Part shown: positions 17,815-26,269 of the stretch, piece by piece | How positions within the stretch are numbered: position 1 is the stretch's first letter | How the letters are laid out: every line of letters starts with the position of its first letter | Assembly: GCA_024346935.1 (NCBI GenBank) | Contig: AP024879.1 | Span: forward strand, 1,116,001 to 1,180,000 | Direction of reading: 5' to 3' | Length of the DNA: 64,000 nt | DNA from: Vibrio inusitatus | GTDB taxonomy: Bacteria > Pseudomonadota > Gammaproteobacteria > Enterobacterales > Vibrionaceae | Notes under the pieces: model-generated | What the model was told of the DNA's origin: nothing | The model's database searches: none | The model's input: only the letters and a program-made list of their open reading frames with translations | Program-made: the position numbers and the translations under genes

Positions 17815-18451
17815 GATTTTTACTCTCCAAGTAGCGAGCTAATAAAGACAGAGGAAAACAGATAACAAAGTAAAGCAGTGCCACAAAAGCAAACACCTTG
17901 AATGGTTGGAAAGTCGCATTGTTTAGCATGGTTCCAGCCTTGGTTAATTCGACAAAACCAATTATCGATGCCAGTGCTGTACCTTTAACGATCTGAACTG
18001 AGAATCCAACAGTCGGGGCAATTGCCATGCGCATAGCTTGAGGCGCAATGATATAGCGCATACTCTGCAAGTAAGTGAGCCCGAGTGTGCGACAAGCTTC
18101 CCACTGACCTTTTGGTAAGGCGTCAATACATCCGCGCCAGATATCATGGAAAAATGCACTACTAAATAAGGTCAGCGATAGAATGGCAGCAGACCAAGCA
18201 CTCACTTCTATTCCGACTAAAGACAAACCAAAGAAAGTAAGGAACAACTGCATCAAGAGTGGCGTACCTTGGAAGATCTCCACATACACTTGGATGAGGC
18301 GAGTAAACACCACATTGCGCGTGCTACGCAAAAAAGTCAGCAGAGCACCTAATAAGCCACCACCCACAAAGGCGATAAGAGATAATAAGATAGTCCAACG
18401 TGCGGCTAGTAAAAGGTTGCGTAAAATATCCCAATCAGAGAATTGCATCAT
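17801..18451 (-). CDS. Polar amino acid-type ABC transporter permease
   Basis: A 216-residue inner-membrane permease of the HisM/GlnP type. The EAA loop is visible as EACRTLGLTYLQSMRYIIAP (about residues 123-142), which contacts the ATPase. QGTPLLMQLFLTFFGL is the usual N-terminal motif. It pairs with the upstream permease (18464-19132), 12 bases away, to form a heterodimeric channel. Confidence 0.9.
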   Translation of the reverse strand: MMQFSDWDILRNLLLAARWTILLSLIAFVGGGLLGALLTFLRSTRNVVFTRLIQVYVEIFQGTPLLMQLFLTFFGLSLVGIEVSAWSAAILSLTLFSSAFFHDIWRGCIDALPKGQWEACRTLGLTYLQSMRYIIAPQAMRMAIAPTVGFSVQIVKGTALASIIGFVELTKAGTMLNNATFQPFKVFAFVALLYFVICFPLSLLARYLESKNHVTR

Positions 18452-18463
18452 GTTTGGGCTCTC

Positions 18464-19132
18464 CTATAACGATGGGTTTTTGAAGCTTGCCTGTTTCACC
18501 ATGGCAAACACTTGACGCATAAGCATGGATAACATCAAGTAAATCAATGCAGTCACTAGGTATGCCTCGAAGCTTAAAAAGCTTCTCGACTGAGCAAAGT
18601 TGGCTGCAAATGTCAGCTCTTCCACTGAAATCTGCGAGACAACAGCTGAGCCTAGCATCACGATGATGCATTGGCTGGTGATCGCCGGATAGACGCGCTG
18701 ATAAGCCGGTGGCAAGATAATATGCATAAAGGTTTGGCGGTTGGTCAGACCTAATACCCGACCGGCCTCCCATTGTCCCTTAGGTGCTGCTTCAATCCCA
18801 GATCGTATAATCTCTGCACTGTATGCACCTAGGTTGATCACCATAGCAATACAACCCGCCTCCCAAGCAGTTAACTTCAAACCAATGGCTGGTAAACCGA
18901 AGAAAATAAAGAACAGCTGCACAATAAATGGCGTATTTCGAATAACCTCTATATAGCTAGCGCTAAGAAAACGTAGCCAACGATAGCTATTGATGCGTCC
19001 TGCGGCACACAAGGTTCCCAGTAACAGACCACCCAACGTAGAAATGGTCGTTAACTTAATCGTGGCCCAAGCTCCGGTTAGGAGTTGGGGCACATACGGA
19101 GCAAGACCTGCAATATCAAGTTGATAGCTCAT
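18464..19132 (-). CDS. Polar amino acid-type ABC transporter permease
   Basis: A 222-residue permease with the same architecture as its downstream partner. The motifs RNTPFIVQLFFIFFGLPAIG and the EAA loop EAGRVLGLTNRQTFMHIILP are clear. It begins 14 bases after the binding-protein gene. The two permeases differ enough to be a heterodimer rather than a recent duplication. Confidence 0.9.
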   Translation of the reverse strand: MSYQLDIAGLAPYVPQLLTGAWATIKLTTISTLGGLLLGTLCAAGRINSYRWLRFLSASYIEVIRNTPFIVQLFFIFFGLPAIGLKLTAWEAGCIAMVINLGAYSAEIIRSGIEAAPKGQWEAGRVLGLTNRQTFMHIILPPAYQRVYPAITSQCIIVMLGSAVVSQISVEELTFAANFAQSRSFLSFEAYLVTALIYLMLSMLMRQVFAMVKQASFKNPSL

Positions 19133-19146
19133 TAACAGGTTCCTAA

Positions 19147-19950
19147 TTAAGCGCCAAGAGAAGCTGGGAATGGTGCCTTAAGCCATTTCTGAGAAATGTT
19201 TTCTAGCTCTCCCTGTATTTTTGCTTGTTTGATAAGAACATTGATTTCATCTAGCAGCTCAGTGTCACCTTTCTTAATGCCGATGTAGCATGGAGAATCC
19301 TTCAACATAAACTTCACTTGAGGCGCTTTAGCTGGACTTCGGTTGGCGATTTCAGTCACGACTAAGTTACCTGTAGCAATCAAGCTTACTTGACCTGATA
19401 GGTATGCAGATAGTGTTGCGTTGTTATCTTCGTAGCGTTTTAGCGTTGTGCCCTTAGGTGCTAGGTTGCTCAGCTCGATGTCTTCAACAGAGCCACGTGT
19501 TACGCCAACCGTTTTACCCGCTAATTCTTCTGGAGTAGATACCGTTTCAGCATTACTACCAAACACACCAAGGAAGAAAGGCGCATAGGCATCAGTAAAG
19601 TCGATCGCTCTTTCACGCTCAGGGTTTTTACCAAGGCTAGAAATCACCAGGTCAACTTTACGTGTTTGTAGGTAAGGAATACGGTTAGCACTGGTTACTG
19701 GCACCAGTTCAAGCTTTACTTCCATTTGATCGGCTAGGTACTGCGCCATATCGATATCATAACCCTGTGGTTGAAGGTTGATATTCACAGAACCAAATGG
19801 AGGAAAGTCTTGCGGCACTGCCACCTTTAACACGCCACTCTCTTTAATAGCATCTAATTGATTAGCACTGGCTACTTGCGCGCTCAGCAGTAAAGATGCG
19901 GTCAAAACGGTTTTGAGTACTGCCTTAAATACTTTGGTAGAAACGTTCAT
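19147..19950 (-). CDS. Periplasmic amino acid-type ABC substrate-binding protein
   Basis: A 267-residue family 3 solute-binding protein. A Sec signal peptide with predicted cleavage after ASA at residue 29 precedes LDAIKESGVLKVAVPQDFPP, the standard start of these proteins. GYDIDMAQYLADQM and KTVGVTRGSVEDIEL are further family motifs. The ATG at 19950 follows AAGGA. It is the first gene of the 11-gene operon, so its promoter drives uptake and catabolism together. The ligand is unknown. Allantoate or a related ureide would suit the enzymes encoded downstream. Confidence 0.9.
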   Translation of the reverse strand: MNVSTKVFKAVLKTVLTASLLLSAQVASANQLDAIKESGVLKVAVPQDFPPFGSVNINLQPQGYDIDMAQYLADQMEVKLELVPVTSANRIPYLQTRKVDLVISSLGKNPERERAIDFTDAYAPFFLGVFGSNAETVSTPEELAGKTVGVTRGSVEDIELSNLAPKGTTLKRYEDNNATLSAYLSGQVSLIATGNLVVTEIANRSPAKAPQVKFMLKDSPCYIGIKKGDTELLDEINVLIKQAKIQGELENISQKWLKAPFPASLGA

Positions 19951-20159
19951 ATGGTATTTCCTTATAGAGAAATGAAACAATTGGAACAACTAATTAAGTT
20001 ATTGCAACGAACGTGCCAAAAGTGAAAAATACTTATCAAAGCTAAGAAATCAGGGGCCTAACAGCATTTATAGGTGAGAGTTAATTTGTTGAAATGAAAC
20101 GAGAATTGATTTATTTGGTGCAATGCTTGCGCCATAACGACGCAATGGGAGGAATTTGG

Positions 20160-20447
20160 TTGTATCTAAGATCCTAGATAGTTGCGCTGCAACTTCTAGG
20201 ATGACGACGTGTGAGTTAGTGACGTGCTAAACAGCAGCACACGTTGCGCCAATTACAGCAACGTCACTCTGGAAAGCTTGAAAGGACTTATGTTGTGCAC
20301 TGGTGAGTTCAGTTGTCTCTAAGATCCTAGATAATTGCGCTGCAACTTCTAGGATGACGACGTGTGAGTTAGTACCGTGCTAAACAGCAGTATACGTTAC
20401 GCCAATTACAGCAACGTCATTCTGGAAAGCTCAAAGAGCTTATCCAG
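20160..20447. repeat. Tandemly duplicated ~153-bp hairpin element
   Basis: TCTAAGATCCTAGATA occurs at 20165 and 20318, 153 bases apart, each followed by the nested hairpin ATCCTAGA / GTTGCGCTGCAAC / TCTAGGAT, then GACGACGTGTGAGTTAGT and a second stretch ending near CAACGTCA. A related single copy lies at about 5692-5731. The duplication fills the gap between the divergent side of the ABC operon and the 3' end of the NUDIX gene. Apart from these repeats I see no gene in 19951-20493. Confidence 0.88.
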
Positions 20448-20493
20448 AACCTTAGAGAATACAGAATTCAATTAGGCACACCGTAAAGCAAGA

Positions 20494-21006
20494 TTAACCC
20501 AAATGCGCCCTAAGCGCAGCCACAGCCTGCTTGGTTGATTCAAACGCAAACCCATTCAAATCTATCTCATTCAAAGGCATCCAGCTCAGACTTTCAACAT
20601 CGTCATCCGCGACAATTTGTGCGTCATCATCAAGCGTTACAATAAACACCATATCGCAGGTTGTGTAGACCACGTTTTTATAAGGGTAAACATTAGGAAA
20701 AGAAGTGAGATATTGAGATGAATTCGGTTCTACACCGATTTCTTCTTTTAGCTCGCGGTTTAACGCCGTTTCAGCACTTTCGCCGGGGTCTACATATCCA
20801 CCGGGTAAGTCCCATTGCCCTTTGCCGGGTTCGCGCGAACGAGTGGCAACTAGGAGTAGCGTTTCTGAATCGGCGTTTTGCTTGATGACTGCTGCCATCA
20901 CAGCCGCCGCCATATTTTGAAAGTAGGTGAAGTCGCACTCGCGACAGTTAAACTGGTTTTTGATCGTGGCTAAGCTCTTAACTCCGCACTTAGGGCAGTA
21001 AAGCAT
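20494..21006 (-). CDS. NUDIX hydrolase with N-terminal zinc ribbon
   Basis: A 170-residue pyrophosphohydrolase. A zinc ribbon of four cysteines (C4, C7, C21, C24) precedes the NUDIX domain. The full Nudix box GX5EX7REUXEEXGU spans residues 70-92 (GYVDPGESAETALNRELKEE). This arrangement resembles NudC-like or ADP-ribose-type NUDIX proteins, but the substrate cannot be assigned. It stands alone and is transcribed away from the divergent serine dehydratase gene. Confidence 0.88.
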   Translation of the reverse strand: MLYCPKCGVKSLATIKNQFNCRECDFTYFQNMAAAVMAAVIKQNADSETLLLVATRSREPGKGQWDLPGGYVDPGESAETALNRELKEEIGVEPNSSQYLTSFPNVYPYKNVVYTTCDMVFIVTLDDDAQIVADDDVESLSWMPLNEIDLNGFAFESTKQAVAALRAHLG

Positions 21007-21323
21007 TGTTTGGCACCTAGATTGAATACATGGAATTGCTTCACTTTATTATTCATAGCAAGGGTTTACAATCGACCAAATGTTGCAAACCCGTCGTTTC
21101 TGACTTCTTTTACAGTCAACCTATTCACCTCACAACGCTTATTACTGTATATTCCGCTCACATCATAATAACTTCAATTACTGATTGGTCACTCTAGGTA
21201 GTGATGCGTTTATGGTAGCTCAGTTGATGTACAGCTATTATTGAAGGATAAGCCTTCAAAATTTGGCAGTGCTTCATACCCCTAAACAGGCTTTTGGCCG
21301 TATTGTCGTAATAGGTAAAGAAT
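21007..21323. other. Intergenic region between NUDIX and serine dehydratase genes
   Basis: This divergent 317-base gap holds both promoters. A seven-pair hairpin TTGAAGGATAAGCCTTCAA lies at 21241-21259 in the likely leader of the serine dehydratase mRNA. I see no open frame or recognised RNA here. Confidence 0.5.
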
Positions 21324-22694
21324 ATGTACTCAATTTTTGATATCTACAAAATAGGTGTCGGTCCTTCTAGCTCTCATACCAATGGTCCTATGCTTGCTGG
21401 GTATCATTTTACTCAACTTATTCAGAAAGATGTGGCGAAGATAACCCGCGTCCAGGTGGATTTATACGGCTCGCTATCTCTTACGGGGAAAGGTCACCAC
21501 ACGGATCGAGCTTCGATTCTTGGTCTACTTGGCAATCGCCCTGACACCATCAAAATCTCTAGTGCCAACGCTGAAATGCGCAGTGCGATTAGTGATGGGA
21601 AAATGAATATATCCGGTCATCACCTGATTAATTTTGATTACGACAAAGACATTCTGTTCCATACCGATAACCTACCACTGCATGAAAATGGCATGACGAT
21701 CTCTGCATTCGATGCTGTAGGCACACGTATTGGTTTTGAGACTTACTACTCTATTGGTGGCGGTTTTATTGCAACAGAAGATGAATTGCAACACGGCAAA
21801 AAGACCCAGGATATCTCGGTAGAGTTTCCTTTCTCAAGTGCCGATGAAATGCTTGCGCAAGCTGAGAAAAACGGCTTAAGCCTTGGTGGTATGGTACTTC
21901 GTAATGAACTAGCCTTCCAAGATACTGCGGTTATCAATGCCAAAGCAGATCAAATCTGGAAAGTCATGCGCTTGTGTATGGAGCGTGGCTTTGAAACCGA
22001 GGGTATCCTAGATGGCGGGCTCAACGTGACGCGCCGTGCACCTAACTTGCTAAAAAAACTAGAAGCGAATGCCTTAGTTGAAAACGATCCTATGGAGATC
22101 TTGGATTGGATAAACCTATTTGCTTTTGCGGTAAGTGAAGAAAATGCGGCAGGAGGGCAGGTGGTCACCTCACCAACCAATGGTGCAGCTGGCGTTATTC
22201 CTGCGGTACTCATGTACTACAATCGCTTCATCAAGGAGCTCGATACCAAGCAACTTAAAGACTTTATGGCGGTTTCTGGTGCTATCGGTATTTTATACAA
22301 AACCAATGCTTCAATCTCTGGCGCCGAGGTCGGTTGTCAAGGTGAAGTGGGTGTATCTTCGTCAATGGCTGCTGCGGGTTTAACAGCGCTGCGTGGTGGT
22401 AGTAACGAACAGATCTGTATTGCCGCTGAGATTGCAATGGAGCATTCGCTAGGTATGACATGTGACCCTATCGGTGGACTGGTTCAGGTACCTTGTATCG
22501 AGCGGAACGCTATGGGTGCGATGAAGGCAATCAATGCGTCTCGCATGGCACTTAAGCGTTCAAGTAAGTGCTTGATTTCTCTGGATGATGTTATCGATAC
22601 CATGTATCAGACAGGTAAAGATATGAACAAAAAATACCGTGAAACATCATTAGGTGGATTAGCAATGATTCACCTTGCTCCGCCATGTGAGTAA
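21324..22694 (+). CDS. sdaA: L-serine ammonia-lyase, single-chain iron-sulfur type
   Basis: A 456-residue cytoplasmic enzyme that deaminates L-serine to pyruvate and ammonia. The N-terminal GVGPSSSHTNGPMLA and the catalytic-domain motifs SPTNGAAGVIPAVL and SGAEVGCQGEVG are diagnostic. Cys338, Cys380 and Cys391 would bind the [4Fe-4S] cluster, and the penultimate Cys455 (APPCE end) matches the tail cysteine that caps the cluster in the resting enzyme. It is monocistronic, with its own terminator. Whether it is closer to SdaA or SdaB cannot be decided here. Confidence 0.93.
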   Translation: MYSIFDIYKIGVGPSSSHTNGPMLAGYHFTQLIQKDVAKITRVQVDLYGSLSLTGKGHHTDRASILGLLGNRPDTIKISSANAEMRSAISDGKMNISGHHLINFDYDKDILFHTDNLPLHENGMTISAFDAVGTRIGFETYYSIGGGFIATEDELQHGKKTQDISVEFPFSSADEMLAQAEKNGLSLGGMVLRNELAFQDTAVINAKADQIWKVMRLCMERGFETEGILDGGLNVTRRAPNLLKKLEANALVENDPMEILDWINLFAFAVSEENAAGGQVVTSPTNGAAGVIPAVLMYYNRFIKELDTKQLKDFMAVSGAIGILYKTNASISGAEVGCQGEVGVSSSMAAAGLTALRGGSNEQICIAAEIAMEHSLGMTCDPIGGLVQVPCIERNAMGAMKAINASRMALKRSSKCLISLDDVIDTMYQTGKDMNKKYRETSLGGLAMIHLAPPCE

Positions 22695-22725
22695 TTGTTT
22701 CTGTTTGTTGGTTAATCCGTGAGAG

Positions 22726-22758
22726 AAAGGCATGTTAGTTTTACTAATGTGCCTTTTT
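22726..22758 (+). terminator. Terminator after the serine dehydratase gene
   Basis: AAAGGCATGTTAG, a short loop, then CTAATGTGCCTTTTT forms a stem with one bulge followed by a T run. It starts 31 bases after the stop codon. Confidence 0.75.
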
Positions 22759-22784
22759 AGGATTCTTTTAGTACTTTTCGATTA

Positions 22785-22946
22785 ATACCAATCACACTAA
22801 GTAAGTGATCAGAAATAGCGTAGGAAAAATGCTCGAGGACAAGGCAGAATTCTTTGATAAGCAGTTGTTCTACAATCAAAAATTCTAACACAGTCATAGA
22901 GTATTTTAACAAGCTAGGATGACCAGTTATTTAGTACGATTGGTAT
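22785..22946. mobile_element. MITE-like element with ~27-bp imperfect terminal inverted repeats
   Basis: The left end, ATACCAATCACACTAAGTAAG, matches the reverse complement of the right end, ATACCAATCGTACTAAATAAC, and the match extends to about 27 bases with a few differences. The element is 162 bases long, has no coding capacity and is bordered by AT-rich sequence (ATTA/TAAG). This looks like a non-autonomous transposable element of a type common in Vibrio and Shewanella genomes. No transposase gene is present in the window. Confidence 0.65.
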
Positions 22947-22950
22947 AAGT

Positions 22951-23071
22951 AGATGCCCGATAAAACACTTCGGGCATGACGACTTTTGACTGGGTCACCT
23001 CCGCGTGTATAACCATGTCATCTCCGAGTGTACAACCACGTCATCTCCGAGGGCTCTTATCGGAGATCTAG
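22951..23071. repeat. Two hairpin repeats in opposite orientations
   Basis: AGATGCCCGATAAAACACTT with CGGGCATGACGA (22951-22982) and its inverted relative, reading GTCATCTCCGAGGGCTCTTA with TCGGAGATCTA (23040-23070), belong to the same core family as the large arrays. They lie between the convergent sdaA and speB genes. Confidence 0.8.
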
Positions 23072-23113
23072 AAATTTGCCTTGCGAAACCAATGCCAAAC
23101 TGTAAGTCCGAAA

Positions 23114-23147
23114 GCAAAAAAAAGGGAAAGCCATAAGACTTTCCCTA
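23114..23147 (-). terminator. Terminator after speB
   Basis: Read on the minus strand, AGGGAAAG, an eight-base loop and CTTTCCCT form a perfect eight-pair stem followed by a run of eight T residues. It starts about 26 bases after the speB stop and is a strong intrinsic terminator for the speA-speB transcript. Confidence 0.9.
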
Positions 23148-23172
23148 AATGCAAAGCAAATATCAAAACAAG

Positions 23173-24090
23173 TTATCGATTCGATGCCCAAGCATATATT
23201 AACTCCAGCGCTACTGTTGCTCCTGCCAGAGCTGTCATATCGGCGTGGTCGTACGCAGGAGAAACCTCTACTACATCCATACCAACGATATTCAGCCCAG
23301 CCAAGCCACGCAGAATCTTTAACACTTTGTCTGAATTTAGCCCTCCGCATACAGGAGTCCCTGTACCCGGTGCAAATGCTGGATCTAGACAATCGATATC
23401 AAAGGTCACGTACACGGGTTTATCACCAATCACCTCACGAATTTGAGCGACAACCTCATCAGCGCTTTTATCGTTCGCTTGCATAGCATTAATGACATTG
23501 AAACCGTGGTCTTGCTGCTCATACTCTGTGCGAATACCAATCTGCACTGAATGCTGAGGAGAGATCAGTCCTTCATTTGGCGCGTGATAAAACATGGTGC
23601 CGTGATCATACGCACTGCCATGCGCATAAGTATCGGTATGAGCATCAAAATGAATCAATGCCATTTGACCGTAATGCTTCGCATACGCACGCAATATTGG
23701 CAACGTAATGAAGTGATCTCCACCCAATGCCAGCATTGTTTTGCCACTTTTGAGGATTTCATCGGTAGCCGCTTCTAAACGATTGGTAAAGCCTTCGGCA
23801 TCACCACTGTCGAATACCAAATCACCAGCATCAATCACCTTAGCGCGATCAAATACATTGAAATCCCAAGGGAACTTTTTGCCTTCCCATACAAGATTGA
23901 CCGATGCTCTGCGTATCGCGTCAGGTCCCATACGTGCGCCCGGTCTTCCCGAAGTGGCTAAGTCTAGCGGTACTCCTAATACCACTAAATCAGCCTCTGC
24001 AGTCACAGGATCACGCAGATAAGGTCTACGCAAAAAACTCATAGAATTTGAGTATAGAGAATAATCAGTTTTAGTAAACAAATCATTCAT
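23173..24090 (-). CDS. speB: Agmatinase
   Basis: A 305-residue binuclear manganese enzyme that hydrolyses agmatine to putrescine and urea. Metal ligands are visible: His126 in GGDHFITLP, Asp149, His151 and Asp153 in HFDAHTDTY, and Asp231 and Asp233 in FDIDCLDPAFAPG. The start ATG directly abuts the speA stop, and AGAGGA inside the speA end serves as its ribosome site. This makes a two-gene arginine-to-putrescine operon. Confidence 0.95.
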   Translation of the reverse strand: MNDLFTKTDYSLYSNSMSFLRRPYLRDPVTAEADLVVLGVPLDLATSGRPGARMGPDAIRRASVNLVWEGKKFPWDFNVFDRAKVIDAGDLVFDSGDAEGFTNRLEAATDEILKSGKTMLALGGDHFITLPILRAYAKHYGQMALIHFDAHTDTYAHGSAYDHGTMFYHAPNEGLISPQHSVQIGIRTEYEQQDHGFNVINAMQANDKSADEVVAQIREVIGDKPVYVTFDIDCLDPAFAPGTGTPVCGGLNSDKVLKILRGLAGLNIVGMDVVEVSPAYDHADMTALAGATVALELIYAWASNR

Positions 24091-26013
24091 TTAGAAATCC
24101 TCTAAGTAGGTGTACCCCATTAGGCCACCTTCTAATTCTTCTAACACTTGTTGCTGCTCATCAGCGTCTACACGTTGAGCGACTAAATCGCGATAGTTAT
24201 CGCGAATCTTATCTACATCGATGTGAACATAGCGCATCATGTCTTCAACACTATCCCCTTCATCGACACGCTCGATGATCGACTCACCATTTTCATTTAC
24301 CGTGACAACTGCGCTGTGAGTATCACCAAACAAATTATGCATATCACCCAGAATCTCTTGATACGCTCCCACTAAGAAAAAGCCCATCAAGTAAGGTTTA
24401 TCCTTATCCCAAGCAGGTACTGGCAAGGTTTTTTCAATGCCTTGACCTTCAACGTATTGCTCAATCGCCCCATCTGAATCACAGGTAATGTCTAACATAA
24501 CCGCTCGGCGATCTTCCACGTTCTCCAGCCCGGATAGAGGCAAAACAGGGAATACCTGATCTATGCCCCATACATCCGGTAGAGACTGGAATAGCGAAAA
24601 GTTAACAAAAAACTTATCTGCTAAACGCTCACTCAACTCATCCATAATTGGACGATGAAAACGGTTTTTGTTGCTCATCTGACGACTCAATTCAAAGCAG
24701 ATTCGAAGGGAAAGTTGCTCTGCCCATGCTCGTTGTTCTAGGTTTAAGACCCCTGTCGCGAACTGGGAATGTACCTCAGCTAAATCACTCTGAGTGTCGT
24801 TGTAGATCTCGATTAAAGCACGCGCGTCACTGCCATCTTGTAGGCTTTCCCAATTACGCCACATATTTTGTAGTAGCGTTGGAGCAAGTTGCTGTGGAGC
24901 ATCAACTGCTTCAGGGTAATACGCCTCAGTACCAATCACGTTGGTAATCAATACCGCGTGATGCGCCGTTAAAGAGCGTCCAGATTCAGAGATAATCGTC
25001 GGAACGGGTTGCTCATACTGCTGACATACATCCCCTACAGTACTTACAATGTTACGCGCGTACTCAATCAAGCCATAGTTCATCGAGCTAGAAGACTGAC
25101 TGCGTGTACCGTCATAGTCCACTGCCAAACCGCCCCCAATATCGAAGTACTTGATACCGGCACCCATTGCTCGCAATTCACAATAAAAACGAGCTGACTC
25201 ATTTACACCGTTGCGGATGTCACGGATATTCGCCATCTGTGAACCAAGGTGGAAATGAACCAGTTGTAATACATCCAGTAGGTCTTCTTTCTTCAATCGC
25301 TCAATCACCGACAATACCTGAGAAGCTGCCAAACCAAATTTAGACTTCTCGCCACCACTGGATTGCCACTTACCTGCCCCTTGGGATGCAAGGCGAATAC
25401 GAAGACCAAGGCGAGGTGTCACGCCTAAGTCTTTTGCTTCTTTGAGTACCAGATCGAGCTCAGAGAGTTTCTCAAGTACGATAAATACCTTGTGTCCGAG
25501 CTTCTCGCCAATAAGAGCTAAACGAATGTATTCTCGATCTTTGTAGCCATTGCATACAATCACTGAGCTCGCTTTTTGCGCCAATGCCAATACTGCGAGT
25601 AATTCAGGCTTACTGCCCGCCTCTAATCCTAACTGTTTAGTTTCAAGCTGAGCTTGGCTCTCTAGGATCTCATCGACCACTTCTTTCTGCTGGTTTACCT
25701 TAATTGGGTAGACCAGCAAGTAATTATTTGGGTATTGATATTCTGCTATCGCTTGATTAAACGCCTGGCAAATACCGTGCACACGTTGATGTAAAATTTG
25801 AGGAAACCTTACTAGAACAGGCAGGTTAAGTTGTTTTTTCTCTAATTGAGAAACAATATTACTCAACGGTACTTGGTGTGCATTGTCACTGCGCGGTGAT
25901 ACATACACCTCACCTTGGTTATCAATACCGTAGAAGCCTTGGCTCCAGTAATGAACGTTGTAATCCGCACGAACACGGTCAAGTTTAGAAAGTTTTTCCA
26001 CGTCAGATCTCAC
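24091..26013 (-). CDS. speA: Biosynthetic arginine decarboxylase
   Basis: A PLP enzyme of the alanine-racemase-like fold that turns arginine into agmatine. YLLVYPIKVNQQKEVVDE contains the PLP lysine, followed by LGLEAGSKPELLAVL and the GGGLAVDYDG motif. With a GTG start at 26013 the protein has 640 residues and begins RSDVEKLSKLDRVRADYNV, which aligns with the N-terminus usual for Vibrio SpeA. The frame stays open to another GTG at 26067, adding 18 residues, and neither start has a clear ribosome site. Agmatine then goes to SpeB, encoded immediately downstream. Confidence 0.92.
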   Translation of the reverse strand: MRSDVEKLSKLDRVRADYNVHYWSQGFYGIDNQGEVYVSPRSDNAHQVPLSNIVSQLEKKQLNLPVLVRFPQILHQRVHGICQAFNQAIAEYQYPNNYLLVYPIKVNQQKEVVDEILESQAQLETKQLGLEAGSKPELLAVLALAQKASSVIVCNGYKDREYIRLALIGEKLGHKVFIVLEKLSELDLVLKEAKDLGVTPRLGLRIRLASQGAGKWQSSGGEKSKFGLAASQVLSVIERLKKEDLLDVLQLVHFHLGSQMANIRDIRNGVNESARFYCELRAMGAGIKYFDIGGGLAVDYDGTRSQSSSSMNYGLIEYARNIVSTVGDVCQQYEQPVPTIISESGRSLTAHHAVLITNVIGTEAYYPEAVDAPQQLAPTLLQNMWRNWESLQDGSDARALIEIYNDTQSDLAEVHSQFATGVLNLEQRAWAEQLSLRICFELSRQMSNKNRFHRPIMDELSERLADKFFVNFSLFQSLPDVWGIDQVFPVLPLSGLENVEDRRAVMLDITCDSDGAIEQYVEGQGIEKTLPVPAWDKDKPYLMGFFLVGAYQEILGDMHNLFGDTHSAVVTVNENGESIIERVDEGDSVEDMMRYVHIDVDKIRDNYRDLVAQRVDADEQQQVLEELEGGLMGYTYLEDF

Positions 26014-26087
26014 AAAGACAAGAGGAAGGACAAATGACCCAGAACAACCTGAAGCCAAACCTAACACGGGTTCATTCGGTTTCGTTT

Positions 26088-26130
26088 CACCGCCGTGCGG
26101 GGCGCATTAACGGATAAAATGACGGTGGTG
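26088..26130 (-). promoter_or_regulatory. Stem-loop in the speA leader
   Basis: CACCGCCGT (26088-26096) and ACGGTGGTG (26122-26130) can pair over nine positions with one mismatch around a 25-base loop, 75 bases before the GTG at 26013. A four-codon frame (ATGAACCCGTGTTAG on the minus strand) follows it. Together with the lack of a clear ribosome site this hints at leader control, which is inference. Confidence 0.35.
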
Positions 26131-26269
26131 TCTAACAAAAGAATTTTGTCGTGAGGATAAATCGTGGCGATACCTTCTGTTAAGACAAAAGGAACAAGGG
26201 TAGTGGAGGGTTTGCGTCTTCAATATAGATAAATTTGGTAGGAGGTCTACTTGGCTTTCGGTGTGCTTA

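Noticed and set aside
19986..20004. AACAACTAATTAAGTTATT as an RpiR operator
   Set aside because: The arms are imperfect and the region is AT-rich, so it is noted only as a weak candidate and not listed as a feature.
21215..21240. GGTAGCTCAGTTGATGTACAGC resembling a tRNA D-arm
   Set aside because: No matching acceptor, anticodon or T-arm follows within tRNA distance, so it is taken as chance similarity.
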